NCBI RefSeq assembly: GCF_001679725.1
Contig: NZ_CP016282.1
Coordinates: 3,596,001 to 3,660,000, forward strand
DNA length: 64,000 nucleotides
DNA from: Cryobacterium arcticum
GTDB taxonomy: Bacteria; Actinomycetota; Actinomycetes; Actinomycetales; Microbacteriaceae
Reading direction: 5' to 3'
Part shown: positions 53,561 through 63,523 of the stretch, one piece after another
How positions within the stretch are numbered: the stretch's first letter is position 1
Layout of the letters: each line of letters opens with the position of its first letter
Translations under genes and position numbers: made by a program
The notes under the pieces: generated by a model
Databases searched by the model: none
What the model was told of the DNA's origin: nothing
The model's input: the letters and a program-made list of their open reading frames with translations, nothing else

Positions 53561-54439
53561 CTACGGCTTGGGGATCGAGGTGTAGGACTCCGGGCGGCGG
53601 TCCCGGTAGAACTGCCAGTTGTTGCGCACCTGGCGGATCATGCCGAGGTCGAGGTCGCGGATCACGACCTCCTCGTCGACGCCGCTGCCGAGCTCGCCCA
53701 CGTAGTTGCCCTGCGGGTCGACGAACTGGCTCGTGCCGTAGAACGTCACAGCGGCCTCGCCGTACTCGTTGTCCTCCCGGCCCACCCGGTTGGGTGCGGC
53801 CACGAAGTATCCGTTCGCGGCGGCGGCGGCCGGCTGCTCGATCTCCCAGAGCCGGTTCGAGAGGCCCGGCTTGGTGGCGTTGGGGTTGAAGACGATCTGC
53901 GCGCCGTTGAGGCCCAGTTCGCGCCAGCCCTCGGGGAAGTGCCGGTCGTAGCAGATGTACACGCCGATCGGTCCGACGGCGGTGTTGAAGACGGGGTAGC
54001 CGAGGTTGCCGGGGCGGAAGTAGAACTTCTCCCAGAACTTGTCGAGGTGGGGGATGTGGTGCTTGCGGTACTTGCCGAGGATCGTGCCATCGGCATCCAC
54101 CACGACCGCGGTGTTGTAGTACACGCCGGGCTGCTCCTCCTCATAAATGGGGAGCACCATGACCAGGTTGAGTTCCTTGGCCAGCTTGGCGAAGCGCTGC
54201 ACGATGGGGCCGTCGGCCGGTTCGGCGTAGTCGTAGTACTTGGCGTCTTCGGTGATACCGAAGTAGGGGCCGTAGAACAGCTCCTGGAAGCAGATGACCT
54301 GGGCGCCGTCGGCGGCCGCATCGCGGGCGAACTTCTCGTGCTTGTCGAGCATCGAGTCGATATCCCCCGTCCACGTGGTCTGGGTGATCGCCGCTCGCAC
54401 GATGTTGGATGTGCCGAGTCTGGATGGGTCGGTGCTCAT
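53561..54439 (-). CDS. Beta-ureidopropionase (nitrilase superfamily)
   Basis: A 292-residue carbon-nitrogen hydrolase. The Glu-Lys-Cys triad is visible: Glu in FQELFYGPYFG, Lys in GKYRKHHIPH and Cys in VYICYDRHFPEGW. The segment HLDKFWEKFYFRPGNLGYPV is typical of N-carbamoyl-beta-alanine amidohydrolases. It hydrolyses N-carbamoyl-beta-alanine (or the aminoisobutyrate analogue) to the beta-amino acid, CO2 and NH3. ATG 54439 (MSTDPSRLGTS) is chosen over 54463. First gene of the catabolic run, divergent from the MocR-type regulator. Confidence 0.93.
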   Translation of the reverse strand: MSTDPSRLGTSNIVRAAITQTTWTGDIDSMLDKHEKFARDAAADGAQVICFQELFYGPYFGITEDAKYYDYAEPADGPIVQRFAKLAKELNLVMVLPIYEEEQPGVYYNTAVVVDADGTILGKYRKHHIPHLDKFWEKFYFRPGNLGYPVFNTAVGPIGVYICYDRHFPEGWRELGLNGAQIVFNPNATKPGLSNRLWEIEQPAAAAANGYFVAAPNRVGREDNEYGEAAVTFYGTSQFVDPQGNYVGELGSGVDEEVVIRDLDLGMIRQVRNNWQFYRDRRPESYTSIPKP

Positions 54440-54676
54440 ACTCTTGCCTCCACTGGGTCTCACACGGTGGGAACCTCGTCAGCAGGAAAGCAAGACATCG
54501 CTTTATGGGCGAGCCATACGGGGAAGAGCCTGTCGAGATCGAGCCACATTACGGTGTCCGGTTTTGTTATTATTCGACGTAAACATTTCTGTTCTGTTTC
54601 TTCATATGACGCATGCGTAAATCATCCTGTCGTTCGGGCATGCTTTTTGGCAAGCATCCGGGCGAGGAAGGACATC
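54440..54676. promoter_or_regulatory. Divergent promoter region of the pyrimidine-catabolic operon
   Basis: This 237-bp stretch between divergent genes is notably AT-richer than its surroundings (for example TTTTGTTATTATTCG near 54560). It holds the perfect palindrome ACGCATGCGT (54609-54618) and the inverted repeat ATGCT...AGCAT around 54640-54656. These are the best operator candidates for the MocR-type regulator. Confidence 0.45.
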
Positions 54677-56014
54677 ATGCAGCTCTATCTCGACGAGATC
54701 GAACAGGCCACTCCGGCCGGTATCGCCGCCGCGCTGGGCCGCTTGATCAGCTCCGGCCGGCTCGCCCCCGGCGAGCGCCTGCCCACGGTGCGCGACCTCG
54801 CCGCACTCCTCGGTGTGAGCCCGGCCACGGTGAGTCACGCCTGGCAGGCACTGTCGTCGGCGGGCCTGATCGTCTCCCGGGGCCGCAGCGGCACGTTCGT
54901 GCGGGAGCCGTCCCGGCACTGGCTGCCCGCCCGCACCCAGACGCTCGCCGGGCACGTGAGCGACGCCCGGATCGACCTCTCGCGGGGCACCCCGGACCCG
55001 CTGCTCTTGCCCGCTCTCGGGCCGGCGCTCTCCCGGGTCTCGCAGCGGGCCATGACGCCCAGCTACCAGGCGCTCCCGGTGATTCCCGAGCTGCTCACCG
55101 TGCTCACGGGCTCGTGGCCCTACCCCGCCGAGGCGATCACGGTGGTCGACGGTGCACTCGACGCCGTCTCCCGCAGCCTCGAGCAGGTCGCCAGATTCGG
55201 CGACCGGGTCATCGTCGAGGACCCCGGCTTCCCGCCGTTCTTCGACCTGCTCGACCAGATGGGCATCGAGCGGCTGCCCGTGGCCGTGGACGCGGAGGGC
55301 ATCGTGCCGGATGCGTTCCAGGCGGCGCTCGCGCTGTCGCCGGCCGCCGTGATCCTGCAGCCCCGGGCGCACAACCCCACCGGCGCCTCGATGTCGGCCG
55401 ACCGCGCGGCCGAGCTCGCCCGGCTGCTGGGCGCCAGCCCCCGGGCCGCGCACACCGTGGTGATCGAGGACGACCACTCCGGAGCCATCAGCACTTCCCC
55501 GGATGTGTCGCTCGGCCGTTGGCTGCCCGAGCGGGTGCTGCACGTGCGCAGCTACTCCAAGTCGCACGGGCCCGACCTGCGCATCGCCGCGCTCGGCGGA
55601 CCGGCGGCGCTCGTGGACCGCATCGTGGCCCGCCGCATGCTCGGGCCGGGCTGGACCAGCCGGATGCTGCAGACCATCCTGCACGAACTGCTCACCGACG
55701 GCGCGAGCATGGCGCAGGTCAACGAGGCCCGGCACGTGTACTTCGCGAGGCAGAAGGCGCTGGCGGATGCCCTCACCGGGTTCGGCCTGCCCCTGACCCG
55801 CGCCGACGGCATCAACGCGTGGGTGCCGGTGGCCGACGAACGCGACGCCATCGTGCGGTTGGCGGCCTCGGGCATCCGGGTGGCCGGCGGCAGCCCGTTT
55901 CTCGCATCGGAGCGGCCGGAGTCGTTCATCCGGGTGACGGCCGGGGCGCTGCCCGACGACGTGCTGCCGGTGGCCCGGGCGATCGCGGCCGCGGCCGGGG
56001 TGCTCCCGGTCTGA
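54677..56014 (+). CDS. MocR-type (GntR/aminotransferase fusion) regulator
   Basis: A 445-residue protein. Residues ~12-75 are a GntR wHTH (GRLISSGRLAPGERLPTVRD, LAALLGVSPATVSHAWQAL), joined to a fold-type I aminotransferase domain with HNPTGASMS and the PLP-Lys region RSYSKSHGPDLRIAALGG. MocR proteins sense PLP and an amino compound. Divergence from the catabolic operon suggests regulation by beta-alanine, beta-aminoisobutyrate or a pyrimidine intermediate. GAGGAAGGA precedes ATG 54677. Confidence 0.92.
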   Translation: MQLYLDEIEQATPAGIAAALGRLISSGRLAPGERLPTVRDLAALLGVSPATVSHAWQALSSAGLIVSRGRSGTFVREPSRHWLPARTQTLAGHVSDARIDLSRGTPDPLLLPALGPALSRVSQRAMTPSYQALPVIPELLTVLTGSWPYPAEAITVVDGALDAVSRSLEQVARFGDRVIVEDPGFPPFFDLLDQMGIERLPVAVDAEGIVPDAFQAALALSPAAVILQPRAHNPTGASMSADRAAELARLLGASPRAAHTVVIEDDHSGAISTSPDVSLGRWLPERVLHVRSYSKSHGPDLRIAALGGPAALVDRIVARRMLGPGWTSRMLQTILHELLTDGASMAQVNEARHVYFARQKALADALTGFGLPLTRADGINAWVPVADERDAIVRLAASGIRVAGGSPFLASERPESFIRVTAGALPDDVLPVARAIAAAAGVLPV

Positions 56015-56256
56015 CGGGCTCAGCGGGGAGCATGCACGGTGCGCCGGTCGAGCCCGTCGACAGCTCGTGAGACAGCCTGCACAGCCGGTACCGGAATCGC
56101 CCGCGTGACGACCCGAAACCCGCGCGGTGTCGGCAGTCAGCCCCATAAGCCGAGCCTGTCCTTCGTGGCGGGGCACCCGGCCGATGCCTAGCATTACAGG
56201 CACACCGGCGCCGATGTGTGAATCGGTCCAGCCGCATCCGTTCAGCTAGGAGACCC

Positions 56257-56733
56257 ATGTTCGACACCTTTTTCGGTCTGCCGCTTCACCCCCTCGTTGT
56301 GCACGCGACCGAGGTGATCGTACCGACAGCCGCCCTGGTGCTCCTGCTCGCCGCGGCTTGGCCGCGCTTTCGCCGCTGGGCCCGTTTCCTGCCGCTTGGT
56401 CTGGCCCTGGCGGCACTGGTGCTCGTGCCGCTCTCCACCGAGTCCGGCGAGGCCCTGGAGGAACGCGTCTCGGAGTCGGGGCTGGTGGAGACCCACGCCG
56501 ACCTGGCCGAGGGGCTGCTGCCCTGGGTGATCGGCCTCGTCGTGGTGGCCGGCGTGCTGCTCTGGTGGAACTGGTCGGAGCGATCGGCGCGGAAGCCGAT
56601 GAAGTGGGTAGCCATCGTGCTCATCGTCGCCGCAGCCCTCGTGTCGACCGGAACCGTCGTGCAGGCCGTCAGGATCGGGCACAGTGGTGCAGCGGCCGTG
56701 TGGTCGGACAGCGTGGGCACGCCGCCGAAGTAG
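56257..56733 (+). CDS. DUF2231 membrane protein
   Basis: A 158-residue protein beginning MFDTFFGLPLHPLVVHATEV, with the LHPLxVH motif of DUF2231 and four membrane helices. In other DUF2231 proteins such His positions suggest a heme- or cytochrome-like membrane role, but no function is proven. TAGGAG lies five bases before ATG 56257. Confidence 0.88.
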   Translation: MFDTFFGLPLHPLVVHATEVIVPTAALVLLLAAAWPRFRRWARFLPLGLALAALVLVPLSTESGEALEERVSESGLVETHADLAEGLLPWVIGLVVVAGVLLWWNWSERSARKPMKWVAIVLIVAAALVSTGTVVQAVRIGHSGAAAVWSDSVGTPPK

Positions 56734-56749
56734 TCGCGCTGCCCGCTGG

Positions 56750-56800
56750 ATTGCGGACTTCCAGCCTTCGTTTCTGTATCGAAGGCCGGAAGTCCGCAAT
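56750..56800. terminator. Long hairpin after the DUF2231 gene
   Basis: ATTGCGGACTTCC(A)GCCTTCG and CGAAGGC(C)GGAAGTCCGCAAT form a 21-position stem with one internal mismatch around TTTCTGTAT. Located 16 bp after the stop, it should terminate transcription; its long symmetric arms also resemble a mobile palindromic repeat. Confidence 0.7.
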
Positions 56801-56930
56801 TGAATGTTGCTGCTGGGCACGGCCGGGTCGCGGGCGCCTTGGACCGGGGGCATGCTGGGGCGAAAGCAGTGCGGGCCGGACAGAGGCGGGGGCTCGCCCG
56901 GCGCCGCACGCGCGACGCCTGGGAGGAACC

Positions 56931-58241
56931 ATGATCGACGGATTTGCCGGCACCATCCTCGTGCCCGGATCGGCAGACTACCCGGTGGCCGCGACCGCCT
57001 TCGGCACCCTCGGCAGCCCGGCGATGATCGCGAGACCGACCACCGCGGTGGCTGCCTCGGCCGCGGTGCGGTACGCACGAGCCCAGGGACTTCCGCTGGC
57101 GGTGCGCGGCGGCGGGCACAGCCCGTTCAGCACCAATGACGGCGGGATGGTGCTGGACCTCCGCGACATTCGCGAGGTGGAGGTGCTCGACGGCAACCGG
57201 GTGCGCATCGGCGGCGGCGCGATCTGGGGCGACGTGGCCCTGGAGCTGCAGCCGTACGGGCTGGCGATCTCCTCGGGCGACACCTATTCGGTGGGGGTCG
57301 GCGGCCTCACCCTGGGCGGCGGCATCGGCTGGCTGGTACGTCAGCAAGGCCTGGCCATCGACAGCCTGGTCGAGGCCGAGGTGGTGCTTCTCAGCGGGGA
57401 CATCGTGACCGCCAGCGCCACGGCCGAGCCGGAACTGTTCTGGGCGCTGCGCGGCGGTGGCGGCAACTTCGGGGTGGTAACCCGGTTCACGTTCCAGGCG
57501 CATCCGTTGCCCGGAGTGATCGCGGGGTCGATCGACGTGGACCCGGCCCTGCTGGCCGAGACGCTGCACGACTGGCGGGATGTGATGCGGCAGGCGCCCG
57601 AGCAACTGAACTCGACGGTGATCGCGATGCCCGTGTTCGGTCCGGGCATGCCGGTGGTGACGAAGATCCTGGTGTGCTTCGGCGGCGACGATGCCGGGCA
57701 GGCGTTGACGGCCATCCAGCCGCTGCTCGACCTGCCGGGGGTGCGCACCGAGGATGTGGCGCCCAAGCCGTACTTGGAGATGCTCGAGCAGGGCACTCCG
57801 GCGCCCGCGCCGATGCGCATGGTCACCCACAACGGCTTCGCCAGCGACCTTGACGACGATCTCATCGGGCGACTCGCCGCCACTCATGCCACCCTCAGCG
57901 GGTTCGGCGCGGCCACGCTCATGCTGCGGTACCTGCGCGGAGCCTTCAACCGGACGCCGGCGGATGCGACGGCGGTGGCGTACCGAGACGCCGAGGCGTT
58001 CGTGGTGGCGGCGGCGTTCCTACCGCCGGACGCCCCGGCCGACGCGGAGGAACGCATCCAGGACGGGTGGGGCGCCGTGGCCGAGGCCATGCTGGGTAGC
58101 TATGGCAATTTCACCCCGTACCCGAACTCCGGCACCATCACGAGCATGTACCCGCCGGCCACCGCCGAGCGCTTGCGCGCAGCCAAGCGGCACTACGACC
58201 CCGGGAACGTGCTCGCGTTCAACCACAACATCGTGCCGTAG
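56931..58241 (+). CDS. FAD-linked oxidoreductase, BBE/PCMH type
   Basis: A 436-residue flavoprotein. The PCMH FAD domain covers ~residues 35-205, with VRGGGHSPFSTNDGG (His probably bound covalently to FAD), VGVGGLTLGGGIGWL and ALRGGGGNFGVVTRFTF. The C-terminus NSGTITSMYPPATAERLRAA and YDPGNVLAFNHNI is the BBE motif. A second Cys-linked flavin site is absent. Substrates of this family include sugars and polyketides; the substrate here is unknown. GGGAGGAACC precedes the ATG. Confidence 0.9.
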   Translation: MIDGFAGTILVPGSADYPVAATAFGTLGSPAMIARPTTAVAASAAVRYARAQGLPLAVRGGGHSPFSTNDGGMVLDLRDIREVEVLDGNRVRIGGGAIWGDVALELQPYGLAISSGDTYSVGVGGLTLGGGIGWLVRQQGLAIDSLVEAEVVLLSGDIVTASATAEPELFWALRGGGGNFGVVTRFTFQAHPLPGVIAGSIDVDPALLAETLHDWRDVMRQAPEQLNSTVIAMPVFGPGMPVVTKILVCFGGDDAGQALTAIQPLLDLPGVRTEDVAPKPYLEMLEQGTPAPAPMRMVTHNGFASDLDDDLIGRLAATHATLSGFGAATLMLRYLRGAFNRTPADATAVAYRDAEAFVVAAAFLPPDAPADAEERIQDGWGAVAEAMLGSYGNFTPYPNSGTITSMYPPATAERLRAAKRHYDPGNVLAFNHNIVP

Positions 58242-58731
58242 CCCGCTGGAAGACGGGCCGAGGGGCGCATGGCGCTCCGGTGGGGCGGGCGACCTGGTGG
58301 GAAGCCAGAGTGGCTGGGCGGGGTGACTGAAACAGCTGCGCTGGCACGACGCCGCTGGGCGGGTGGCGCGCCCGGGGCGAATCGGCGCCTGACCCGCGCA
58401 TCGCGCCGGGCAGCGTCCGCACGCCGAGTAGCGCGGGGGACGCGCCGCTGCGCGGGTGCCCCGCCCAGGCGACGGACGGCAGCTCGAACGCCTCCGCCCG
58501 AAAGCGGATGGGTTTAGGCTGGATATGACCCCCGGTTCGATCTGACCGGTTGCGCTGGCCCGGATTTGGGCGGCAGGTCGGGGCATTGCCTCCAGTTCTC
58601 TCCCCCACCTTGTACGAGCTCCTCCGTTGGAGGCACAGCCTCTCGCCACTGCGCTGCGGTGTGGTTCTTACGCCGTCGCCGCTGTGTCGGCGCCGCCGAC
58701 GGATGCCGGGCTCCCGCCTCAGATTGGTCTC
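58242..58731 (+). other. 490-bp intergenic stretch upstream of the F420-0 transporter operon
   Basis: No convincing gene or RNA family is seen. TAGGCT (58515-58520) lies four bases before an ATG that opens a six-codon reading frame (MTPGSI), which would leave a ~200-base leader before the transporter gene. A GCCACTG box (58637) is not accompanied by the other conserved parts of a cobalamin riboswitch. The first half is very GC-rich and looks like decayed sequence. Confidence 0.4.
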
Positions 58732-59724
58732 ATGAAGACTCGCTACCCCACTTTTGCCGCTGCCGCGGCCGTGCTGCTGCTGGCCGGCTGCGCATCCGGC
58801 TCGACCGGTGCCGCGCCTGTCGCCACGGCCTCGCCCGGAGGCCCGGGCGCGTACCCCGTGTCGTTCGACAACTGCGACACCTCGCTCACCCTCACGGCCG
58901 CGCCCGAGCGGATCGTGACGATCAAGTCCACCACCACCGAACTGCTGCTGGCCCTGGGCCTCGGCGACCGCATCGTGGGCTCGGCGTTCCTCGACGGCCC
59001 GCTGCCGGCATCCCTCGCAGAAGAGGGCGCCGATCTCAATGTGATCAGCGACTTCGTTCCCGGCCAGGAAGCCGTGCTGACGCTGAACCCTGACTTCGTC
59101 TACGGCGGCTGGGAGTCCAACTTCTCGGCCGAGGGCGTGGGCGAACGCGACGCTCTCGCGGCGCTCGGCATCGGCAGCTACGTGTCGCCGGCCGCCTGCA
59201 AGGGCGACGCGATGCCCGACCCGCTCACCTTCGACACCGTGTTCGGCGAGATCGACGAGGCCGGCACGCTCTTCGGGGTTCCGGATGCCGCCGCGACGCT
59301 CGTCTCCGACCAGGAGGCCGCGCTGGCCGCGCTCAAGCCCGCCACCGGGGAGACCACGGCGCTCTGGTACTCGAGCGGCACCGACACTCCGTATGTCGGC
59401 GCCGGCATCGGCGCTCCGCAGATGATCATGGACGCCGCGGGCCTCACCAACATCTTCGCCGACGTGCACGACACCTGGACCTCGGCCGGCTGGGAGTCCG
59501 TCGTGGCGGCGAACCCGAGCGTGATCGTGCTCGTGGACGCCACCTGGAACACCGCTGACTCCAAGATCGCTCTGCTCGAGGGCAACCCGGCCACCGCCGG
59601 ACTCGACGCCGTGGTGAACCACCGCTACATCACCGTGCCGTTCGCGGCCGGCGAGGCAGGCATCCGCAACGTGGAGGCGGCCGGGTCCATCATCGACCAG
59701 CTCGCCGCGCTCGACGCACAGTAG
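58732..59724 (+). CDS. Putative F420-0 ABC transporter substrate-binding lipoprotein
   Basis: A 330-residue exported lipoprotein: signal MKTRYPTFAAAAAVLLLAGC, lipobox LLAGC with Cys20. The mature part is a type III (FepB/BtuF-like) binding fold with PERIVTIKSTTTELLLALGL and WESNFSAEGVGERDALAALG. The trio of binding protein, permease and ATPase directly before cofD matches the transporter annotated as F420-0 ABC transporter (TIGR03868 group). The ligand is a prediction from that recurrent context; siderophore or cobalamin import is the alternative. Confidence 0.82.
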   Translation: MKTRYPTFAAAAAVLLLAGCASGSTGAAPVATASPGGPGAYPVSFDNCDTSLTLTAAPERIVTIKSTTTELLLALGLGDRIVGSAFLDGPLPASLAEEGADLNVISDFVPGQEAVLTLNPDFVYGGWESNFSAEGVGERDALAALGIGSYVSPAACKGDAMPDPLTFDTVFGEIDEAGTLFGVPDAAATLVSDQEAALAALKPATGETTALWYSSGTDTPYVGAGIGAPQMIMDAAGLTNIFADVHDTWTSAGWESVVAANPSVIVLVDATWNTADSKIALLEGNPATAGLDAVVNHRYITVPFAAGEAGIRNVEAAGSIIDQLAALDAQ

Positions 59725-59779
59725 ACCGCGCCGAACGCATCGACCGTTCGCACCGAGGAGCAGGAATGAGGGAGCAGGG

Positions 59780-60903
59780 ATGACCGGAACGACGCACCCC
59801 CGCGACACTCGTCCGTCGGTGCAGAAGCGTGCCGCGCCCGGCGGGAGCCGCGGTGCGGCATCCGTCACAGTGCGTCGTGGCCGGCCGGGTAGATACCTGT
59901 TCTGGCTGGTCACTGCGTTCGTGGCCCTGCTTCTCGGCTGCGCCGTTGCCGTGACGATCGGCCCGGCCAACGTGAGCCTGGCGCAGGTTGTGGGCAGCGT
60001 GGGCAGCCACCTCGGCCTGCCCGGTCTCACCGGCGGCACCCCGGTGCCGCCCCTGACCGACGCCATCGTGTGGCAGCTGCGGATGCCGCGCGTGCTCACG
60101 GCCGCCATGGTGGGCGCGGGCCTCGCCCTCAGCGGCGCGGTCATGCAGAGCGTCACCCGTAACCCGCTGGCCGACCCGTACCTACTCGGGCTGTCGTCGG
60201 GGGCGTCGCTCGGGGCGGTCTGCGTGGTCATCCTCGGCGTGGGCTTCGCGCTGCCGGCTGCGGCTTTCGCCGGGGCCCTGATCGCGCTGTTCGCCACGCT
60301 CAACATCGCCCGCGTCGGCGGCAGCATCACCCCGGGCCGCGCCGTGCTGGCCGGGCTGGCAATCGCCCAGCTGGGCTCGGCGGGCACCTCGTTCATCATC
60401 TTCTGGGCGGCCAAAGGCGACTCCTACCGGGAGATCCTCAACTGGCTGCTCGGCTCCCTGGCCGGCAGCTCCTGGACCAGCGTGCTGATCTCCACCACCG
60501 CGCTCGTCCTGGTGGGTACGGGCATCCTGCTCGCCGCCAGCCGACTGGATGCGTTCACCTTCGGCGACACGAACGCCGCGTCGCTGGGTATCAACGTGAA
60601 CGCCACCCGCTGGGGATTCCTCGTGGCGGTCGCGCTGCTCACCGGCGCGATGGTGGCCGTGAGCGGGGCGATCGGGTTCGTGGGGCTGATCCTGCCGCAC
60701 CTGGTGCGCGGACTCAGCGGTCCGGGGCACCGACGCCTGCTGCCGCTCGTCGCGGTGGTCGGCGCGCTGTTCCTGGTGCTCGCCGACACCCTCGCCCGCA
60801 CAGTGTTCGACCCCCGGGAGCTGCCCGTGGGCATCATCACGGCGTTCATCGGGGTGCCCGTTTTCATCCTGCTGATCAAGCGCAAGCGAAGCGCGGCCTG
60901 GGC

Positions 60904-60907
<4 letters not shown>
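59780..60907 (+). CDS. Putative F420-0 ABC transporter permease (FecCD type)
   Basis: A 375-residue permease with about ten helices. VWQLRMPRVLTAAMVGAGLA, LSGAVMQSVTRNPLADPYLL and GLSSGASLGAV are the FecCD/BtuC signatures, and GFVGLILPHLVRGLSGPGHR the coupling region. A basic ~30-residue cytoplasmic lead is unusual. The stop overlaps the ATPase start by 4 bp. Matches the permease subunit group linked to cofD (TIGR03869). Confidence 0.88.
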
Positions 60908-61797
<890 letters not shown>

Positions 61798-61826
61798 CAG
61801 CCCCACGGATCTACCGAAGGAACCCC

Positions 61827-62888
61827 ATGACCCGAGTCACAGTTCTCGCCGGCGGCGTCGGTGGCGCCCGCTTCACTCGCGGGTTGTTGCAGTACCTGGC
61901 ATCCGAGGACGCGCGAGATGCGGCGAATAGCCCCTTCGGCGGCGCGGAAGGCGCACTTTCCGGCACCTCGGCGGAGGAGCAGGCCAGCGAGGTCACCGTG
62001 ATCGTCAACACCGGCGACGACATGTGGCTCGACGGGCTGCGCATCTGCCCCGACCTCGACACCGTGATGTACACCCTCGGCGGCGGCATCAGCGAGGAAC
62101 AGGGCTGGGGTCGCGCCGAGGAGTCCCGGCGTACCTCCGCCGAGATCGCCGCGTACGGCCGTGGCTGGTCCTGGTTCACGCTCGGCGACCTCGACCTGGC
62201 CACCCACATTGTGCGCACTGACCTGCTCAAGAACGGCGCCACGCTCAGCGCCGCCACCGAGTTCCTCTGCCGCCGCTGGCAGCCCGGCGCCCGGCTGCTG
62301 CCGATGAGCGACCAGTTCGTGGAGACCCACGTGCGCCTGGCCGCGGACGCCGATGAGCACCGCGCCGGCGACCTCATCCACTTCGAGGAGTGGTGGGTGC
62401 GCTACCGCGCCACCGTGCCCGTCACCGAGTTCGTGCAGGTGGGTCTGGCCGACGCCGTCGCGGCGCCCGGCGTGCTCGAGGCCATCCGTGATGCCGACGT
62501 GGTGATCCTGCCGCCATCGAACCCCGTCGTGTCCGTGGGCACCATCCTCGCGATTCCGGGCATCCGGGATGCCCTGCGCGCCACCTCGGCCCGCGTGGTG
62601 GGCATCTCGCCCATCATCGCCGGCTCCGCGGTGCGCGGCATGGCCGACGCCTGCCTGAGCACGATCGGCGTCGAGACGTCGGCACTCGCGGTGGGGCTGC
62701 ACTACGGCTCCCGCCAGGGCGACGGAGTGCTCGACGCCTGGCTGGTCGACGAGACGGATGCCGCGGCCGTGCCCGCGCTCGAGGCCGCCGGCATCCGCTC
62801 GGCCGCGGTGCCGCTCTGGATGACGGATGTGGCCGCCACAGCTCAGATCGCGGCCGAGGCCCTGCGCAGCGAAGTGGCCACCCGATGA
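61827..62888 (+). CDS. cofD: 2-phospho-L-lactate transferase (coenzyme F420 biosynthesis)
   Basis: A 353-residue CofD. VTVLAGGVGGARFTRGLLQY is the N-terminal motif, VIVNTGDDMWLDGLRICPD and LDTVMYTLGGGI follow, and later ILPPSNPVVSVGTIL, ISPIIAGSAVRGMADACL. It moves the phospholactyl (or phosphoenolpyruvyl) group to Fo, forming F420-0 or its dehydro form. The loop between the first helix and strand 2 (~residues 28-52) is enlarged by an in-frame 58-bp palindromic repeat. GAAGGA precedes the ATG. It overlaps the ASCH gene by 4 bp. cofE/fbiB is not in the window. Confidence 0.95.
   Translation: MTRVTVLAGGVGGARFTRGLLQYLASEDARDAANSPFGGAEGALSGTSAEEQASEVTVIVNTGDDMWLDGLRICPDLDTVMYTLGGGISEEQGWGRAEESRRTSAEIAAYGRGWSWFTLGDLDLATHIVRTDLLKNGATLSAATEFLCRRWQPGARLLPMSDQFVETHVRLAADADEHRAGDLIHFEEWWVRYRATVPVTEFVQVGLADAVAAPGVLEAIRDADVVILPPSNPVVSVGTILAIPGIRDALRATSARVVGISPIIAGSAVRGMADACLSTIGVETSALAVGLHYGSRQGDGVLDAWLVDETDAAAVPALEAAGIRSAAVPLWMTDVAATAQIAAEALRSEVATR
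61914..61971 (+). repeat. 58-bp palindromic repeat inside cofD (family B, copy 6)
   Basis: CGAGATGCGGCGAA...CCCCTTC...GAAGGCGCAC...CGGCACCTCGG follows the family plan and is exactly 58 bp. It encodes RDAANSPFGGAEGALSGTS in a surface loop of CofD with no stop codon. Confidence 0.8.
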
Positions 62889-63370
62889 CCGGTCCGCTCG
62901 ACCCACCGGTCGGCACCGGTGGGGACCACGCGGCACCCGACGCGCTTCCGGTCGCCGAGTTCGCGTTCCCGGGCCCGCTCCGGGACCGGCTCGTGGCGGC
63001 GATTCTGGACGGCTCGAAGACCTCGACCACGTCCACGCTGGTGGAATACGGCATCGAGGATGAGCCGCTGCCCGAGGTCGGGGCCCGCCAGGTGCTGATC
63101 GACTCCGCCGGGCAGCCGGTGGCGGTCATCGAGACGACGGCGGTGCAGGTGGTGCGGCTGGCCGACGTCGACGTGCGCCATGCCCGCGACGAGGGCGAGG
63201 GCCACGACTCGGTGGCCGGTTGGCGCGCCGCCCACGAGGCCTTCTGGACCAGCCCCGACATGCGCGGCTATCTGAACGACCCCACCTTCAGCGTCACCGA
63301 TGACACCCCGGTGGTGCTCGAGCGGCTGCGCGTGGTGGAACTCCTGCCCGGCGAACAGCCGCGCGCCTGA
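62885..63370 (+). CDS. ASCH-domain protein
   Basis: A 161-residue protein. FPGPLRDRLVAAILDGSKTS, TTSTLVEYGIEDEPLPEVGA and the later HEAFW match the ASCH fold (RNA-binding/PUA-like), as in YqfB-type N4-acetylcytidine amidohydrolases and the longer actinobacterial relatives. The role is unknown. ATGA overlap with cofD places it in the F420 operon. Confidence 0.85.
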   Translation: MTGPLDPPVGTGGDHAAPDALPVAEFAFPGPLRDRLVAAILDGSKTSTTSTLVEYGIEDEPLPEVGARQVLIDSAGQPVAVIETTAVQVVRLADVDVRHARDEGEGHDSVAGWRAAHEAFWTSPDMRGYLNDPTFSVTDDTPVVLERLRVVELLPGEQPRA

Positions 63371-63523
63371 CCTCGCGGCCGACCGGCCGGCCAACTGGCC
63401 AACTGGCCGACGCCCCGTCGGCCGGTCGCTCGGGCACTCCCCCGCACCGGCCGCCTGCGCTACTCTCGCCTACGTCGCACAGCCCCGCGGTCGCCCGACC
63501 GCACCCGAGCGAAGGGCAGCCGC

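Noticed and set aside
58515..58731. Possible cobalamin riboswitch before a FecCD-type transporter
   Set aside because: Only an isolated GCCACTG is present; the other conserved blocks, including a B12 box, were not found. The cofD neighbour also points to F420-0 instead of cobalamin.
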